DNA of 64,000 nt from GWE2-42-39 sp942493345 (GTDB lineage: Bacteria; Bacteroidota; Bacteroidia; Bacteroidales; Prolixibacteraceae). The first letter of the stretch is position 1, and each line of letters opens with the position of its first letter. A program made the translations under genes and the position numbers. The stretch lies in NCBI GenBank assembly GCA_942493345.1, contig OW818695.1, positions 4,065,359 through 4,129,358 of the forward strand, written 5' to 3'. Positions 42,957 through 51,786 of the stretch are shown one piece after another. Below the pieces are notes generated by a model. That model was not told the DNA's origin and did not search any database. It saw only the letters and a list, made by a program, of their open reading frames with translations.

Positions 42957-43826
42957 ATGATTCAGTCTTCAGAACTTATTATAAACAAGGATGGAAGTAT
43001 ATTTCACCTTCACCTCCGGCCGGAACAAATTGCCGACGATATAGTTTTGGTAGGCGACCCGGGCCGGATAGACCTGATTGCTTCGTTTATGGACAGCACC
43101 GAATTCAGGGTGCAAAACCGGGAATTTGTTTCCGTAACCGGAACGTATAAAAACAAGCGGATAACGTTGGTTTCTACTGGAATTGGCACCGACAATATCG
43201 ACATTGTGCTGAATGAACTGGACGCGCTGGCCAACATCGACCTCGAAACGCGCGAAATTAAACCCGTTCACCGTTCGCTGAATATTATCCGCATCGGCAC
43301 TTCGGGCGGGTTGCAGGATTACCTCCCGGTCAATTCATTTGTGGTTTCAAAAAAAGCCATCGGGTTCGACGGGCTGCTCAATTTCTACGCAGGGCGAAAC
43401 CGGGTTTCCGACCTCGCTTTGGAGAAGGCTTTTAAAACCCATACCGGATGGAATCCGCTGCTGACTTCGCCTTACGTGGTCGATTGCTCCGAAACTCTTT
43501 TCAATAAAATACACAGCGAAAAAACTCACGCCGGGATTACCATTTCGGCGCCGGGTTTTTATGGCCCGCAGGGACGGGTTTTGCGGTTGCCGCTGGCCGA
43601 TCCCGACATCAATTCAAAAATTGAAGCCTTTTCGTTTGGCGGGTTAAAAATTACCAATTACGAAATGGAATGTTCCGCTATTTACGGGCTTTCCGCTTTG
43701 CTTGGGCACCAGGCGCTAACCGTTTGTACAATTATTGCCAATCGGGTGGCAAAAAATGTCAACAGCAATTATCACGAAGCAATTGAAGAGCTCATCCAGC
43801 TTATACTTGAGGGAATCAGTCAATAA
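42957..43826 (+). CDS. Nucleoside phosphorylase
   Basis: Phosphorolytic cleavage of nucleosides, most like uridine phosphorylase. The start MIQSSELIINKDGSIFHLHL is chosen because it gives the usual N terminus; two in-frame ATGs upstream add unrelated residues. The PNP/UDP-phosphorylase type 1 signatures are IVLVGDPGRID, VSTGIGTDNIDIVLNEL, IIRIGTSGGLQ and the C-terminal TNYEMECSAIYGLSALLG. The Met-Glu pair binds ribose. The protein is 289 residues long. It is followed after 5 nt by the SirB1-like gene. Confidence 0.9.
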   Translation: MIQSSELIINKDGSIFHLHLRPEQIADDIVLVGDPGRIDLIASFMDSTEFRVQNREFVSVTGTYKNKRITLVSTGIGTDNIDIVLNELDALANIDLETREIKPVHRSLNIIRIGTSGGLQDYLPVNSFVVSKKAIGFDGLLNFYAGRNRVSDLALEKAFKTHTGWNPLLTSPYVVDCSETLFNKIHSEKTHAGITISAPGFYGPQGRVLRLPLADPDINSKIEAFSFGGLKITNYEMECSAIYGLSALLGHQALTVCTIIANRVAKNVNSNYHEAIEELIQLILEGISQ

Positions 43827-43831
43827 TCAAT

Positions 43832-44707
43832 ATGCCGGTTATGAACGACAAAAAACTGTATGCACTAATCACCCTTCTCGATGATCCGGACGATTCGGTA
43901 TTCCGGATGGTTGAACAGGAAATACTGAAAGAAGATGCAACAATTGTCGAAAAACTGGAACAAATATGGGAAACCAGTCTGGACGAACTCATTCAGCGAA
44001 GAATCGAAAACCTCATTCAACAAATTCAATTCAACGACACCAAGGAGCAAATAAAAAAGTGGTCGACCCAAAAGACGATCGACCTGTTCGATGGTTTTTT
44101 TCTTATTTCGAGATACCAGTATCCCGACTTAAAACTGAAAAATATAAACAACAAACTCGATAAAATTACCAAGGATATTTGGCTGGAATTCAACAACTCG
44201 CTGACAGCACTCGAAAAAATTACCATTGTGAACCACATCATCTACGATATTCACAAGTTTTCGGTCAATCTCGCCAATATCAGCTCGCCACAAAATTGCT
44301 ATCTAAACCAGTTGCTCGAAACACAAAAAGGCAACCCGGTTTCGCTGGCCATCTTGTATGTATTGATCGCCCGACGACTTAATTTGCCGGTTCATTTTAT
44401 CGATTTTCCACGAACTCCTCTCCTCGCCTATTTTGATCCGGGAATTGCAGAATTGGCGCTGGGAAAAGATACGGGCAGCCCCATCCTTTTTTACATCAAC
44501 CCATCAAACAAAGGGGCTATTGTCGGCAAACGAGAGATTGACTATTTCATTAAAAAAAATGAAGCCATCACAAAAAAACTGGTAACCACACCCTGCCCCG
44601 ACAAAACAGTTATCCGCAAACTTCTGGAAGCACTTATTCAGTCGTACGAAGAATTGGGTTTTCACGATAAGGTTGAAGATTTGAGCGAAATTGCTTCCAT
44701 GCTGTAG
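43832..44707 (+). CDS. SirB1-family transglutaminase-like protein
   Basis: A 291-residue protein with an N-terminal helical region (ALITLLDDPDDSVFRMVEQE, then NLIQQIQFNDTKEQIKKW) and a C-terminal transglutaminase-like domain. The family motif is KGNPVSLAILYVLIARRLNLPVHFIDFPR, followed by LAYFDPG and FYINPSNKG. Many bacterial SirB1 proteins lack a complete catalytic triad, and no nucleophilic Cys is evident at the expected place here. It may therefore be a structural or peptide-binding protein. The function is unknown. It is in an operon with the nucleoside phosphorylase. Confidence 0.78.
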   Translation: MPVMNDKKLYALITLLDDPDDSVFRMVEQEILKEDATIVEKLEQIWETSLDELIQRRIENLIQQIQFNDTKEQIKKWSTQKTIDLFDGFFLISRYQYPDLKLKNINNKLDKITKDIWLEFNNSLTALEKITIVNHIIYDIHKFSVNLANISSPQNCYLNQLLETQKGNPVSLAILYVLIARRLNLPVHFIDFPRTPLLAYFDPGIAELALGKDTGSPILFYINPSNKGAIVGKREIDYFIKKNEAITKKLVTTPCPDKTVIRKLLEALIQSYEELGFHDKVEDLSEIASML

Positions 44708-44825
44708 CAAAAAGAGGCGCTTCTGGTTATTTTTTATTTTGCGCTGTATAATCTATCACATAAACCATATAAACGAATAACTCTAATCGCTACGGGGTCA
44801 GAAGAGACAGTCATATGAAAATAAA

Positions 44826-44851
44826 ATAGCCCCACAGTGACGTGAGGCTAT
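44826..44851 (-). terminator. Intrinsic terminator of the GH20 gene
   Basis: ATAGCC and CAC pair with GTG and GGCTAT around one mismatch (44826-44835 with 44842-44851). On the minus strand this is followed by TTTTATTTT. Between it and the stop codon lies a second inverted repeat, ATTCAATAG/CTATTGAAT (about 44859-44893), so the 3' untranslated region has two hairpins. Confidence 0.75.
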
Positions 44852-44896
44852 AACCCGGATTCAATAGGTTTAGGTTTACATTTCTACTATTGAATA

Positions 44897-46483
44897 TTAT
44901 TGTTTCTTCCGGTAATTAACGCCAAGCATATCCAGGTGCTGGTATTCAGTGTCCATTCGTTTCTCGAAATCAGCAAAATCTTTTTTGTCTTTTGGAGACC
45001 AAACTACTTCCGATAAGGCACATACTCTTGGGAAAAGCATGTATTCAGCCTGCATCGTCGACGGGATATATTCAGTCCAAAGATTGGCCTGAGCACCCAA
45101 TACAAAATGTTTTTCATCTTCAGCCAATTCGTCAGGAATAGGCTCGTATGAATACACTTTCTCAAGAGGAAGGAAACCTCCAATTGCCAAAGGTTCACTT
45201 TCTTTATTTTCTGATTGATAATGATCGATATACATATGCGAATTTGGCGACATAATGACCATGTGTTTTTCTTTTGCAGCAGCAATTCCGCCTTTTATGC
45301 CGCGCCACGACATAACCGTTGCACCAGGAGCAAGGCCTCCTTCAAGTATTTCGTCCCATCCGATAATCTGCCGTCCTTTTGAGTTCAGGTATTTTTCCAT
45401 CCGCTGGATGAAATAACTTTGCAGTTGGTGCTCGTCAGCCAAGCCTTCGTCTTTTATTCTTTTCTGACATGCTGCACATTTCTCCCACTCTATTTTCGGG
45501 CATTCGTCGCCGCCAATATGTATGTATTTTGAAGGGAACATTTCGCAAACTTCGTCGAGTACATTTTCCAAAAATTTAAATGTTTCTTCCTTGCCTGCGC
45601 AAAACACTTCCTTGTGGACACCCCATCTTTTTTGAACTTTATAAGGACCACCTGTACATCCCAACTCAGGAAAGGCAGCTAAAACAGCGCTGGTATGTCC
45701 CGGCATTTCAATTTCGGGAACAACCGTAATGTACCGATCAGCTGCATATTTTACAATGTCGCGCACTTGTTTCTGTGTATAAAAACCTCCGTAACCAACG
45801 CCATCATATTCCTGAGAAATTTTTGCATGTCCAACAACAGTCTCTTCGCGCCAGTGCGATATTTCTGTCAGTTTGGGATATTTCTCAATTTCGAGCCGCC
45901 AGCCTTGATCTTCGGTTAAATGCCAGTGAAAAGTATTTAACTTGTACATCGCCATATAGTCGATGTACTTTTTAATGAAGCTAACCGGGAAAAAATGACG
46001 ACCAACATCGAGAAGAGTCCCGCGCCATTTGAAACGTGGCTGATCTTTGATGTCGCAATAATTAATCGAAAGAATTGCAGCTGCCTGAGGAACAGGAATC
46101 AGTTGCTTTAAGGTTTGTACCCCGTAAAAAATCCCGGCAGGCGAAGCAGCTGTGATCTGTACTCCTTTTTTATCCACCTTCAGCATGTATCCTTCGTCGC
46201 CAAGAGGAAGTGATTTAATCAGTTTAAAACTTATAGCTTCTTTTGCTTTCTTATCTGCCTGAAGTTGAAATCCATAATATTTTTGAAGATATTCGTTGAA
46301 AACGCCGGCAATATTTTTCAAGTCGGCATTCGACGAATCAAAAATAATTCCCGTTTCAGCAGTTAATACAAGAGTACCCTCTCCCACTGTTATTTTCGAT
46401 GGTTCAGGAATAATTGCCGGCTTCTGGGCAAAAGCACCGCAAGCAAAAACAGTCATGGTCAGAAAAAAAAGATGTCGTTTCAT
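44897..46483 (-). CDS. Beta-N-acetylhexosaminidase, GH20
   Basis: Exo-enzyme that removes terminal beta-GlcNAc or GalNAc from glycans through substrate-assisted catalysis. The signal peptide is MKRHLFFLTMTVFACGAFAQ. An N-terminal GH20b domain spans about 22-140. The catalytic barrel has FHWHLTEDQGWRLEIEKYP and YIHIGGDECPKIEWEKC, with the Asp-Glu catalytic pair, and the ligand Trp in IGWDEILEGGLAPGATVMSWRG. The C terminus ends after the barrel, without an extra module. It has its own strong promoter and terminator and is not part of a PUL in this window. Targets could be peptidoglycan-derived, chitin-derived or host glycans. Confidence 0.94.
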   Translation of the reverse strand: MKRHLFFLTMTVFACGAFAQKPAIIPEPSKITVGEGTLVLTAETGIIFDSSNADLKNIAGVFNEYLQKYYGFQLQADKKAKEAISFKLIKSLPLGDEGYMLKVDKKGVQITAASPAGIFYGVQTLKQLIPVPQAAAILSINYCDIKDQPRFKWRGTLLDVGRHFFPVSFIKKYIDYMAMYKLNTFHWHLTEDQGWRLEIEKYPKLTEISHWREETVVGHAKISQEYDGVGYGGFYTQKQVRDIVKYAADRYITVVPEIEMPGHTSAVLAAFPELGCTGGPYKVQKRWGVHKEVFCAGKEETFKFLENVLDEVCEMFPSKYIHIGGDECPKIEWEKCAACQKRIKDEGLADEHQLQSYFIQRMEKYLNSKGRQIIGWDEILEGGLAPGATVMSWRGIKGGIAAAKEKHMVIMSPNSHMYIDHYQSENKESEPLAIGGFLPLEKVYSYEPIPDELAEDEKHFVLGAQANLWTEYIPSTMQAEYMLFPRVCALSEVVWSPKDKKDFADFEKRMDTEYQHLDMLGVNYRKKQ

Positions 46484-46519
46484 CGTTCAAATAAGTTTAG
46501 GATTCTTACATTTATTTGA

Positions 46520-46550
46520 CAAATATATTTATAAAAAAATAAGAAAACAA
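46520..46550 (-). promoter_or_regulatory. Promoter of the GH20 gene
   Basis: On the minus strand TTG (46548-46550), 20 nt, TATATTTG (46520-46527) fits the Bacteroidota consensus exactly. The start codon is 36 nt downstream of the -7 box. Confidence 0.7.
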
Positions 46551-46612
46551 CTCTATACTTTGTTAAAAAAATTAAGAAAGATATTTTTTTAACAATTTGA
46601 AGCATTTCGACC

Positions 46613-47275
46613 ATGATACAAATTAATATTGAAGAACTTTGGAAAGATACATGCCCCATGCTGTCGCTGGCCTGCATTGAAGCTGAGGTGCAAGTACAAA
46701 ATAATCAGGAAGAGTTATGGACTGAAATTGAAACAACCTTACTCGAGATTCAAAATAATTTCAAAGTTGAAGAAATCAGCAAAATACCCGCGATAGCTTC
46801 TTCCCGCCAAGCCTACAAAGCCTGTGGAAAAGACCCGGCACGCTATCGTTTATCAGCGGAAGCCCTGCTGCGCAGGGTCGTCAGCGGGAAAGGGTTATAC
46901 CGAATCAATAACGTAGTCGACCAGTTGAACCTGGTTTCGGTCAGTACCGGCTTTTCAATCGGGGGATATGATGCAGCCAAAATTCATGGCGCTGTTTCAT
47001 TTGGTGTAGCAACCGACGAACCCTATACAGGCATTGGCCGTGGGGCTCTGAACATCGAGGGATTGCCTGTTTTCCGCGATAGCCTGGGCGCTTTTGGGAC
47101 TCCTACCAGCGATTCGGAACGAACATGCGTAACGGAAAATACCCAACGGTTTTTAATGATTATTATTAATTTTGGAAATGATTCGGGTTTGCAGGAAGCC
47201 CAGCAAAAAGCGGTCGGATTACTGGAAAAATATTGCGCTGCTAAAAACATTGAACAAACCGTACTAACATGTTGA
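46613..47275 (+). CDS. B3/B4 tRNA-binding-domain protein
   Basis: A 220-residue stand-alone B3/B4 domain as found in the beta subunit of phenylalanyl-tRNA synthetase. Family segments are IPAIASSRQAYKACGKDPARYRLSAEALLRRV, LYRINNVVDQLNLVSVSTGFSIGGYDAAKI, and GIGRGALNIEGLPVFRD with PTSDSERTCVTENTQRFLMII. Stand-alone members may edit or bind mischarged tRNA or free amino acids; the substrate is unknown. The last seven bases overlap the start of the acyltransferase gene, so translation is probably coupled. Confidence 0.87.
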   Translation: MIQINIEELWKDTCPMLSLACIEAEVQVQNNQEELWTEIETTLLEIQNNFKVEEISKIPAIASSRQAYKACGKDPARYRLSAEALLRRVVSGKGLYRINNVVDQLNLVSVSTGFSIGGYDAAKIHGAVSFGVATDEPYTGIGRGALNIEGLPVFRDSLGAFGTPTSDSERTCVTENTQRFLMIIINFGNDSGLQEAQQKAVGLLEKYCAAKNIEQTVLTC

Positions 47276-47823
47276 AATACATCTGTAAATTCATAATGAA
47301 ATTGTGGGGATGGAAACCTGTAAACGGGATAATGCCTCACAAAAAGGCGATTATCATTGGCGTTCCCCATACCAGCACACTCGATTTTGTAATTTCTTAT
47401 TTGTATTACACGGCAGCAGGAGGGATTGCCCATATTGTCATCAAAGAAGAAGCTTTTGTCTGGCCGGTTGGTTTTTTCCTGAAAAAAATGGGAGCCATTC
47501 CGGTTGACCGTTCAAAAAGCACCCCGATCGTGAAACAGATTATTGATGAAATGAACCAGCACGATGTATTTCATCTGGCCATCACTCCCGAAGGAACCCG
47601 GAAGCTGACAAAGAAATGGAAAGCGGGATTTCATACTATCGCAAAAGCCACCGGGGCAACGGTATACCTGGGATTTTTCGATTTCGGAAGAAAAGAAATT
47701 GGCTGGATCGATACATTGGATTTGACCGACGACCCTCAGGAAGACATCCGCCGGATGAAAGCCTATTACCGGGAACGCGGGGTTGTGGGCCGCCACAAGA
47801 AAATGTTTACTGCGGAAGATTAA
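47269..47823 (+). CDS. 1-acyl-glycerol-3-phosphate acyltransferase-like protein
   Basis: A 184-residue PlsC-type acyltransferase. The catalytic motif is H-x4-D in GVPHTSTLDFVISY, the second block is GAIPVDRSK, and the third is ITPEGTRKLTKKWKAGF. These cover motifs I to III of the family in order. It lacks an N-terminal membrane anchor of the classical PlsC, so it may act on a specialised lipid such as an ornithine or glycine lipid, or as a phospholipid acyltransferase. It overlaps the B3/B4 gene by 7 nt and precedes the amidase by 22 nt. Confidence 0.86.
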   Translation: MLKYICKFIMKLWGWKPVNGIMPHKKAIIIGVPHTSTLDFVISYLYYTAAGGIAHIVIKEEAFVWPVGFFLKKMGAIPVDRSKSTPIVKQIIDEMNQHDVFHLAITPEGTRKLTKKWKAGFHTIAKATGATVYLGFFDFGRKEIGWIDTLDLTDDPQEDIRRMKAYYRERGVVGRHKKMFTAED

Positions 47824-47845
47824 TTTAATGTAAAAACCGATTGAA

Positions 47846-48619
47846 ATGAAAAACTTAACAACATCGATAGTCCAATACAACATTGCATGGGAAGACAAAC
47901 AGGCCAATTTTCGGAAAATTGAAAAACTGGTCGACCAGATTGACACCTCCGATTTAATTGTTCTACCGGAAATGTTTTCCACCGGATTTTCAATGAATGT
48001 TTCGGGGTTGGCGGAAAAAATGAATGGCCTGTCGGTAAACTGGATGAAACGGTTGTCAGCCCAAAAAAATGCAGCTATTTGCGGAAGTTTGATTATTGAA
48101 GAAGCAAGAATTTATTACAACAGACTGCTGTTCGTACAACCCGACGGACAAGTATTTTGGTACGACAAACGCCACCTGTTCACTATGGGCAACGAGCAAA
48201 ACTATTATACTTCAGGCAACCAACGGCTAATTGTTGAGTTCCGGGGGTTTCGCATCCTGCCGCTGATTTGCTACGATCTTCGTTTCCCGGTTTGGAGCCG
48301 CAACCGAAACGATTTCGACCTGATGGTTTATGTTGCCAACTGGCCTACCCCACGCCGCAAAGTATGGAAAACCTTGTTAAAAGCGAGAGCCATTGAAAAT
48401 CAGTCGTACCTGGTAGCCGCCAACCGCACCGGAACCGATGCCAACGGAATAAATTATTCAGGCGGTTCATACACAATTGATGCGAAAGGGAAAATAACCC
48501 GTCAACTTGCAAAAAATGAAGAAGGTATTCTTTCAGAAAAATTCTCACTCGAAAGCCTGCAAAGATTCCGGCAGAAGTTTTCTGTTCTCAATGATGCGGA
48601 CCGGTTTTCTCTAATCTAG
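47846..48619 (+). CDS. Carbon-nitrogen hydrolase, omega-amidase (YafV-like)
   Basis: Nitrilase-superfamily enzyme expected to hydrolyse alpha-ketoglutaramate or alpha-ketosuccinamate, the products of Gln or Met-salvage transamination. The catalytic triad is visible: Glu42 in VLPEMFSTGFSMN, Lys108 in VFWYDKRHLF, and Cys142 in LPLICYDLRFPVW. The C-terminal YLVAANRTGTDANGINYSGGS is typical of the omega-amidase group. At 257 residues it is full length. It closes the three-gene plus-strand operon. Confidence 0.92.
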   Translation: MKNLTTSIVQYNIAWEDKQANFRKIEKLVDQIDTSDLIVLPEMFSTGFSMNVSGLAEKMNGLSVNWMKRLSAQKNAAICGSLIIEEARIYYNRLLFVQPDGQVFWYDKRHLFTMGNEQNYYTSGNQRLIVEFRGFRILPLICYDLRFPVWSRNRNDFDLMVYVANWPTPRRKVWKTLLKARAIENQSYLVAANRTGTDANGINYSGGSYTIDAKGKITRQLAKNEEGILSEKFSLESLQRFRQKFSVLNDADRFSLI

Positions 48620-48661
48620 CGGGAGTTTCATCTACCCAATCACTCATAAGCATATAATATG

Positions 48662-48688
48662 AAATACCGCTGATGGTATTTTATAAAA
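48662..48688 (+). terminator. Possible terminator after the amidase operon
   Basis: A 7-bp stem AAATACC/GGTATTT (48662-48668, 48675-48681) is followed by TATAAAA. The T-run is short, so it is weak. Confidence 0.35.
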
Positions 48689-48689
48689 A

Positions 48690-49244
48690 TTAAGAATAAG
48701 GTAAAAACAGAAGACCGATACAGAATAGTTTTTGTCTTCAATTCAGTTCATATAGCCTCTTTATGAACTGAGCAGTTATGTGCGATTTAAAATCATTTAG
48801 TACTCTACCTGTGCCTTTGATGAGGCTTTGACGTACAAATAGAATACTGATGCAGGATGTTTGGATTGAGATGCGAATGTTTGATTGTTTCAGAGTTATC
48901 GTTATTTTAAGATTATACCCCTGCCCTGCGAACATCTCCTCTCGAACTAAATTCAGGACAAGACAATCGGTTGCAGTTGGCAGTCATAATAGAAGAGCCA
49001 GAAAAGGAAATGTCCAATATCCAATAAGGAATATTGAATATCCAGCAGAATAGCCAACCGTACAGTGAACAACTGGTTAAACGAGAAAATGCGAAAGAAA
49101 TTCAAAAAGGTAAATTCCAAATTCCAAAAACAGTCGCAGTTGGCAATTTTCAGGATTGTTACGGGTTGTAAGGTACGAGGTCAACAGCCGAAAAAATAAT
49201 CACAATTGACAGTAGGAGAACCGGAAGAAAAATATATAATACAC
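48690..49244. repeat. Degenerate intergenic repeats upstream of the IS982 remnant
   Basis: No gene seen. An imperfect palindrome TCCAATATCCAATAAGGAAT with a mirrored right half lies at 49011-49043. Three degenerate copies of a unit like CAGTTGGCAGT plus AGAAGAGCCRGAAAR occur near 48971, 49135 and 49203. A second AATTCCAAATTCC repeat is at about 49114-49127. Such text-like repeats are frequent in Bacteroidota spacers. They may also be the remains of insertions next to the broken IS element. Confidence 0.45.
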
Positions 49245-49993
49245 AACCCGTTGTGTGAAATTATAATTGAATAAAATAATCGTGCATTAAGCTACTATTT
49301 AGTATTTTAAGGTTGCGAAACAAAAAATATTAAAACAAGCCATGCACGATATCAAGACGAATTTCGACAAAATTTTGGAAGTATTAAAATCCATATTGCA
49401 GAATAAGGTAGATCATACCGGTAATTTTCCAAAGGTTGGGAAGAAACCTAAGTTTTCAGATATAGAGGTAATAAGCCTTAACCTGACCAGTGAATATTTG
49501 TCAATAGACAGTGAGAACCTGCTGTTTAAAAAATTGAACGGAGAATATATGAACGAATTTCCACGGTTAATTGATCGTTCACAATACAATCGTCGTAAAA
49601 AATCACTCTTCCATCAGACAGAATTTGTCCGCAGGCAATTAAGCCGTACTTTCAGTGAAAATGAAGACGTGTTTGTTATTGACTCAATGCCCCTTGAGAT
49701 TTGCCGAAATGCCAGGGCATCAAGACTGAAAATCTGTAAAGAAGATTTTTCTACTTCTCCAGCCAAAGGCTAAGGCCAATGTTCATGATTTCAACTATTT
49801 AAAAGATGTGAAAGTTAGCCTTTCCAATTGTACCTTACTGGCAGACAAAGGATATATTGATGCCGGGCAACAATTGGATTTATTCCATTCAGCTAACATC
49901 AGGCTGGAAACACCAATGAGAACAAATCAGGAAAACTATAAAAAGCACCCGTACATTTTCCGAAAATCCAGGAAAATGAATCCGTAACGGGTT
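49245..49993 (+). mobile_element. Degenerate IS982-family insertion sequence
   Basis: Short terminal inverted repeats AACCCGTT (49245-49252) and AACGGGTT (49986-49993) bound an element of about 750 bp. A broken IS982-type transposase lies inside. Full IS982 elements are around 1 kb, so about a quarter is missing. No clear target-site duplication was seen. Confidence 0.75.
49342..49987 (+). pseudogene. IS982-family transposase, internally deleted
   Basis: The N-terminal 143 codons (49342-49773) match IS982 transposases. They include the DDE first Asp in VFVIDSMPLEICRNARASR and KICKEDFSTSPAKG, then a stop. From 49769 a different frame continues with ANVHDFNYLKDVKVSLSNC, then the second acidic region LLADKGYIDAG and TPMRTNQ, to a stop at 49985-49987. 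The middle part that normally joins them is lost and the frame is shifted. The third catalytic residue region is cut short. The element cannot transpose by itself. Confidence 0.85.
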
Positions 49994-50047
49994 CCGGTTG
50001 ACGACAGAGTGCTATTGATCTGCTAATATAATCAAATCCGTACCGCA

Positions 50048-51673
50048 TTATTGATTTTGATAGATTTCATCCAAGAGCCGATACCGATCATCATTTTCTG
50101 CTTTAATTGATTTCGACTCCACATCAATCAACATTATCGGTGGAGTATCATCATTCGGGGCAGCAGCTTGCCATTCAGGTAATCCCGAGCCATTCGGATT
50201 ACCAGTCTTAATAAAATTCGCAAAAAATTCCTGCATGGTTTCCGATACTGTGTAATCGTCTTTTGTCCAGGCAAAATCTTTGTTTATTTTGAGATTTCCC
50301 ATGCAATAATCGATATCGCTGGCATGTTTTGCCCCCAAAGGTCTTGTAACGGTAGTGCGTTCCTCTGCTTTAACCAATCCCGGGTTTGTATTTTGTTCGA
50401 CTGCAGGTGGAAGAATTCGGCTGAACAAATAACGAAACACCGGTTGATCGCAATTTTTTCGATGCACATCAAACCATTTCCAGGTGCAGTAGCCGATAAA
50501 ACCATCGGAAGCTAAATCAGTAGCTGAATATTCAACCTGACTGATATTGCCATGAGGATATAATTCCAATATTTCACGAAATTTGTCAGGATAATTTTCT
50601 TTTACTTTTTGTACAAAATTATCAGGAGTATATGACAGCTTTTGCATAAAGCGATCGCCAGAGGTTTCTGCTGAATTCCAACCTACCAGCAATGGTACCT
50701 GTGACTGCTCTTTTGCCTCGAAAATTTTCACCAGGTCTTTTGGAAAGAAATATCCATCAATTACCAGAGGGAACTTGGCATCGATTGATTCCGAATATAT
50801 CTCCCAGATTTCGCGGGTACTCAGCGACCGTAGTTGTTCCACGGAGAAATTACCGGCTTTTTTAGCCATCTCTACTCCGTTTTGTTCAGCTTTGTCGAGA
50901 GGTACCGGGGCCATCGTTGGATTAATAGCTGCTCCGCTTTCGCCGATTGCGCCACGAAACAGACCTTTGGAAAGTGGCGTTGCCATTTGTGCACTCACTG
51001 AAAGTGATCCTGCCGACTCGCCTGCAATAGTTACTTTTGCCGCATCTCCGCCAAAGGAGGCAATGTTTCTTTGAACCCATTTCAGGGCAGCATTTTGATC
51101 GAGTAAACCATAATTGCCCGAAGATTTGTATGGCGCTTCAGCCGATAACTGAGGATGAGCAAAAAATCCAAATATATTCAAGCGGTAATTAACAGTCACC
51201 ACGACGATTCCTTTTTGAGCCATACTGGCGCCATCATAGCGAATTTCAGAACCATCGCCTCTTCTAAAACCTCCTCCATAGAAATAAACCAGCACCGGAA
51301 GCCCTTTGGTGTTGCGTTTGGCCGGAGACCAGACGTTGAGATATAGACAATCCTCACTAACACCATTTGATCGCGATTTCATATTACCTACAGGCACTCC
51401 CTGAACCGGACGGGCACCAAAGGCTTTCGTTTCTTTTACACCCTTCCAGTCTTTTACCGGTTGCGGAGCCTTCCAGCGAAGTTCACCAACCGGTGGTTGG
51501 GCAAAAGGAATTCCAAGGTAGTGTTGAATCCCGGTTTGTATATCGTAATAACCTTCAATAACTCCATTTTCAATTTTAGTCTGAACGGCTATTGAATTGT
51601 TATTCTGAGCCATTGCCGGCAACAGAATTATTACCAGCAAAATAGTTTGTGTGATTTTTCGAAATAGTTTCAT
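50048..51673 (-). CDS. Secreted type-B carboxylesterase
   Basis: A signal peptide (to about residue 22, ..PAMAQ) precedes a 520-residue alpha/beta hydrolase of the carboxylesterase-lipase family. The nucleophile is in VTIAGESAGSLSVSAQ. The oxyanion region is VLVYFYGGGFRRGDG, and SEDCLYLNVWSP is the family block before it. The acid and His are in AETSGDRF and LGAKHASDIDY. It is the last gene of the PUL, after sulfatases and an unknown protein. An acyl- or aryl-ester removal role on the target glycan fits, but the natural substrate is unknown. Confidence 0.86.
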   Translation of the reverse strand: MKLFRKITQTILLVIILLPAMAQNNNSIAVQTKIENGVIEGYYDIQTGIQHYLGIPFAQPPVGELRWKAPQPVKDWKGVKETKAFGARPVQGVPVGNMKSRSNGVSEDCLYLNVWSPAKRNTKGLPVLVYFYGGGFRRGDGSEIRYDGASMAQKGIVVVTVNYRLNIFGFFAHPQLSAEAPYKSSGNYGLLDQNAALKWVQRNIASFGGDAAKVTIAGESAGSLSVSAQMATPLSKGLFRGAIGESGAAINPTMAPVPLDKAEQNGVEMAKKAGNFSVEQLRSLSTREIWEIYSESIDAKFPLVIDGYFFPKDLVKIFEAKEQSQVPLLVGWNSAETSGDRFMQKLSYTPDNFVQKVKENYPDKFREILELYPHGNISQVEYSATDLASDGFIGYCTWKWFDVHRKNCDQPVFRYLFSRILPPAVEQNTNPGLVKAEERTTVTRPLGAKHASDIDYCMGNLKINKDFAWTKDDYTVSETMQEFFANFIKTGNPNGSGLPEWQAAAPNDDTPPIMLIDVESKSIKAENDDRYRLLDEIYQNQ

Positions 51674-51786
51674 AGTTGATCATTTATGTGAATTAGTTAA
51701 AAATTGAAAGCAACTTATATTTTTATAGTGTGTAGTGTAAAGAAACACTCCGGGCTGAAAAAAGATTTGTAATCTGTTTCAGTCGG

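Noticed and set aside
48738..48935. Minus-strand 65-codon open frame
   Set aside because: No start signal, no homology recognised, and it lies in degenerate repeat-containing spacer.
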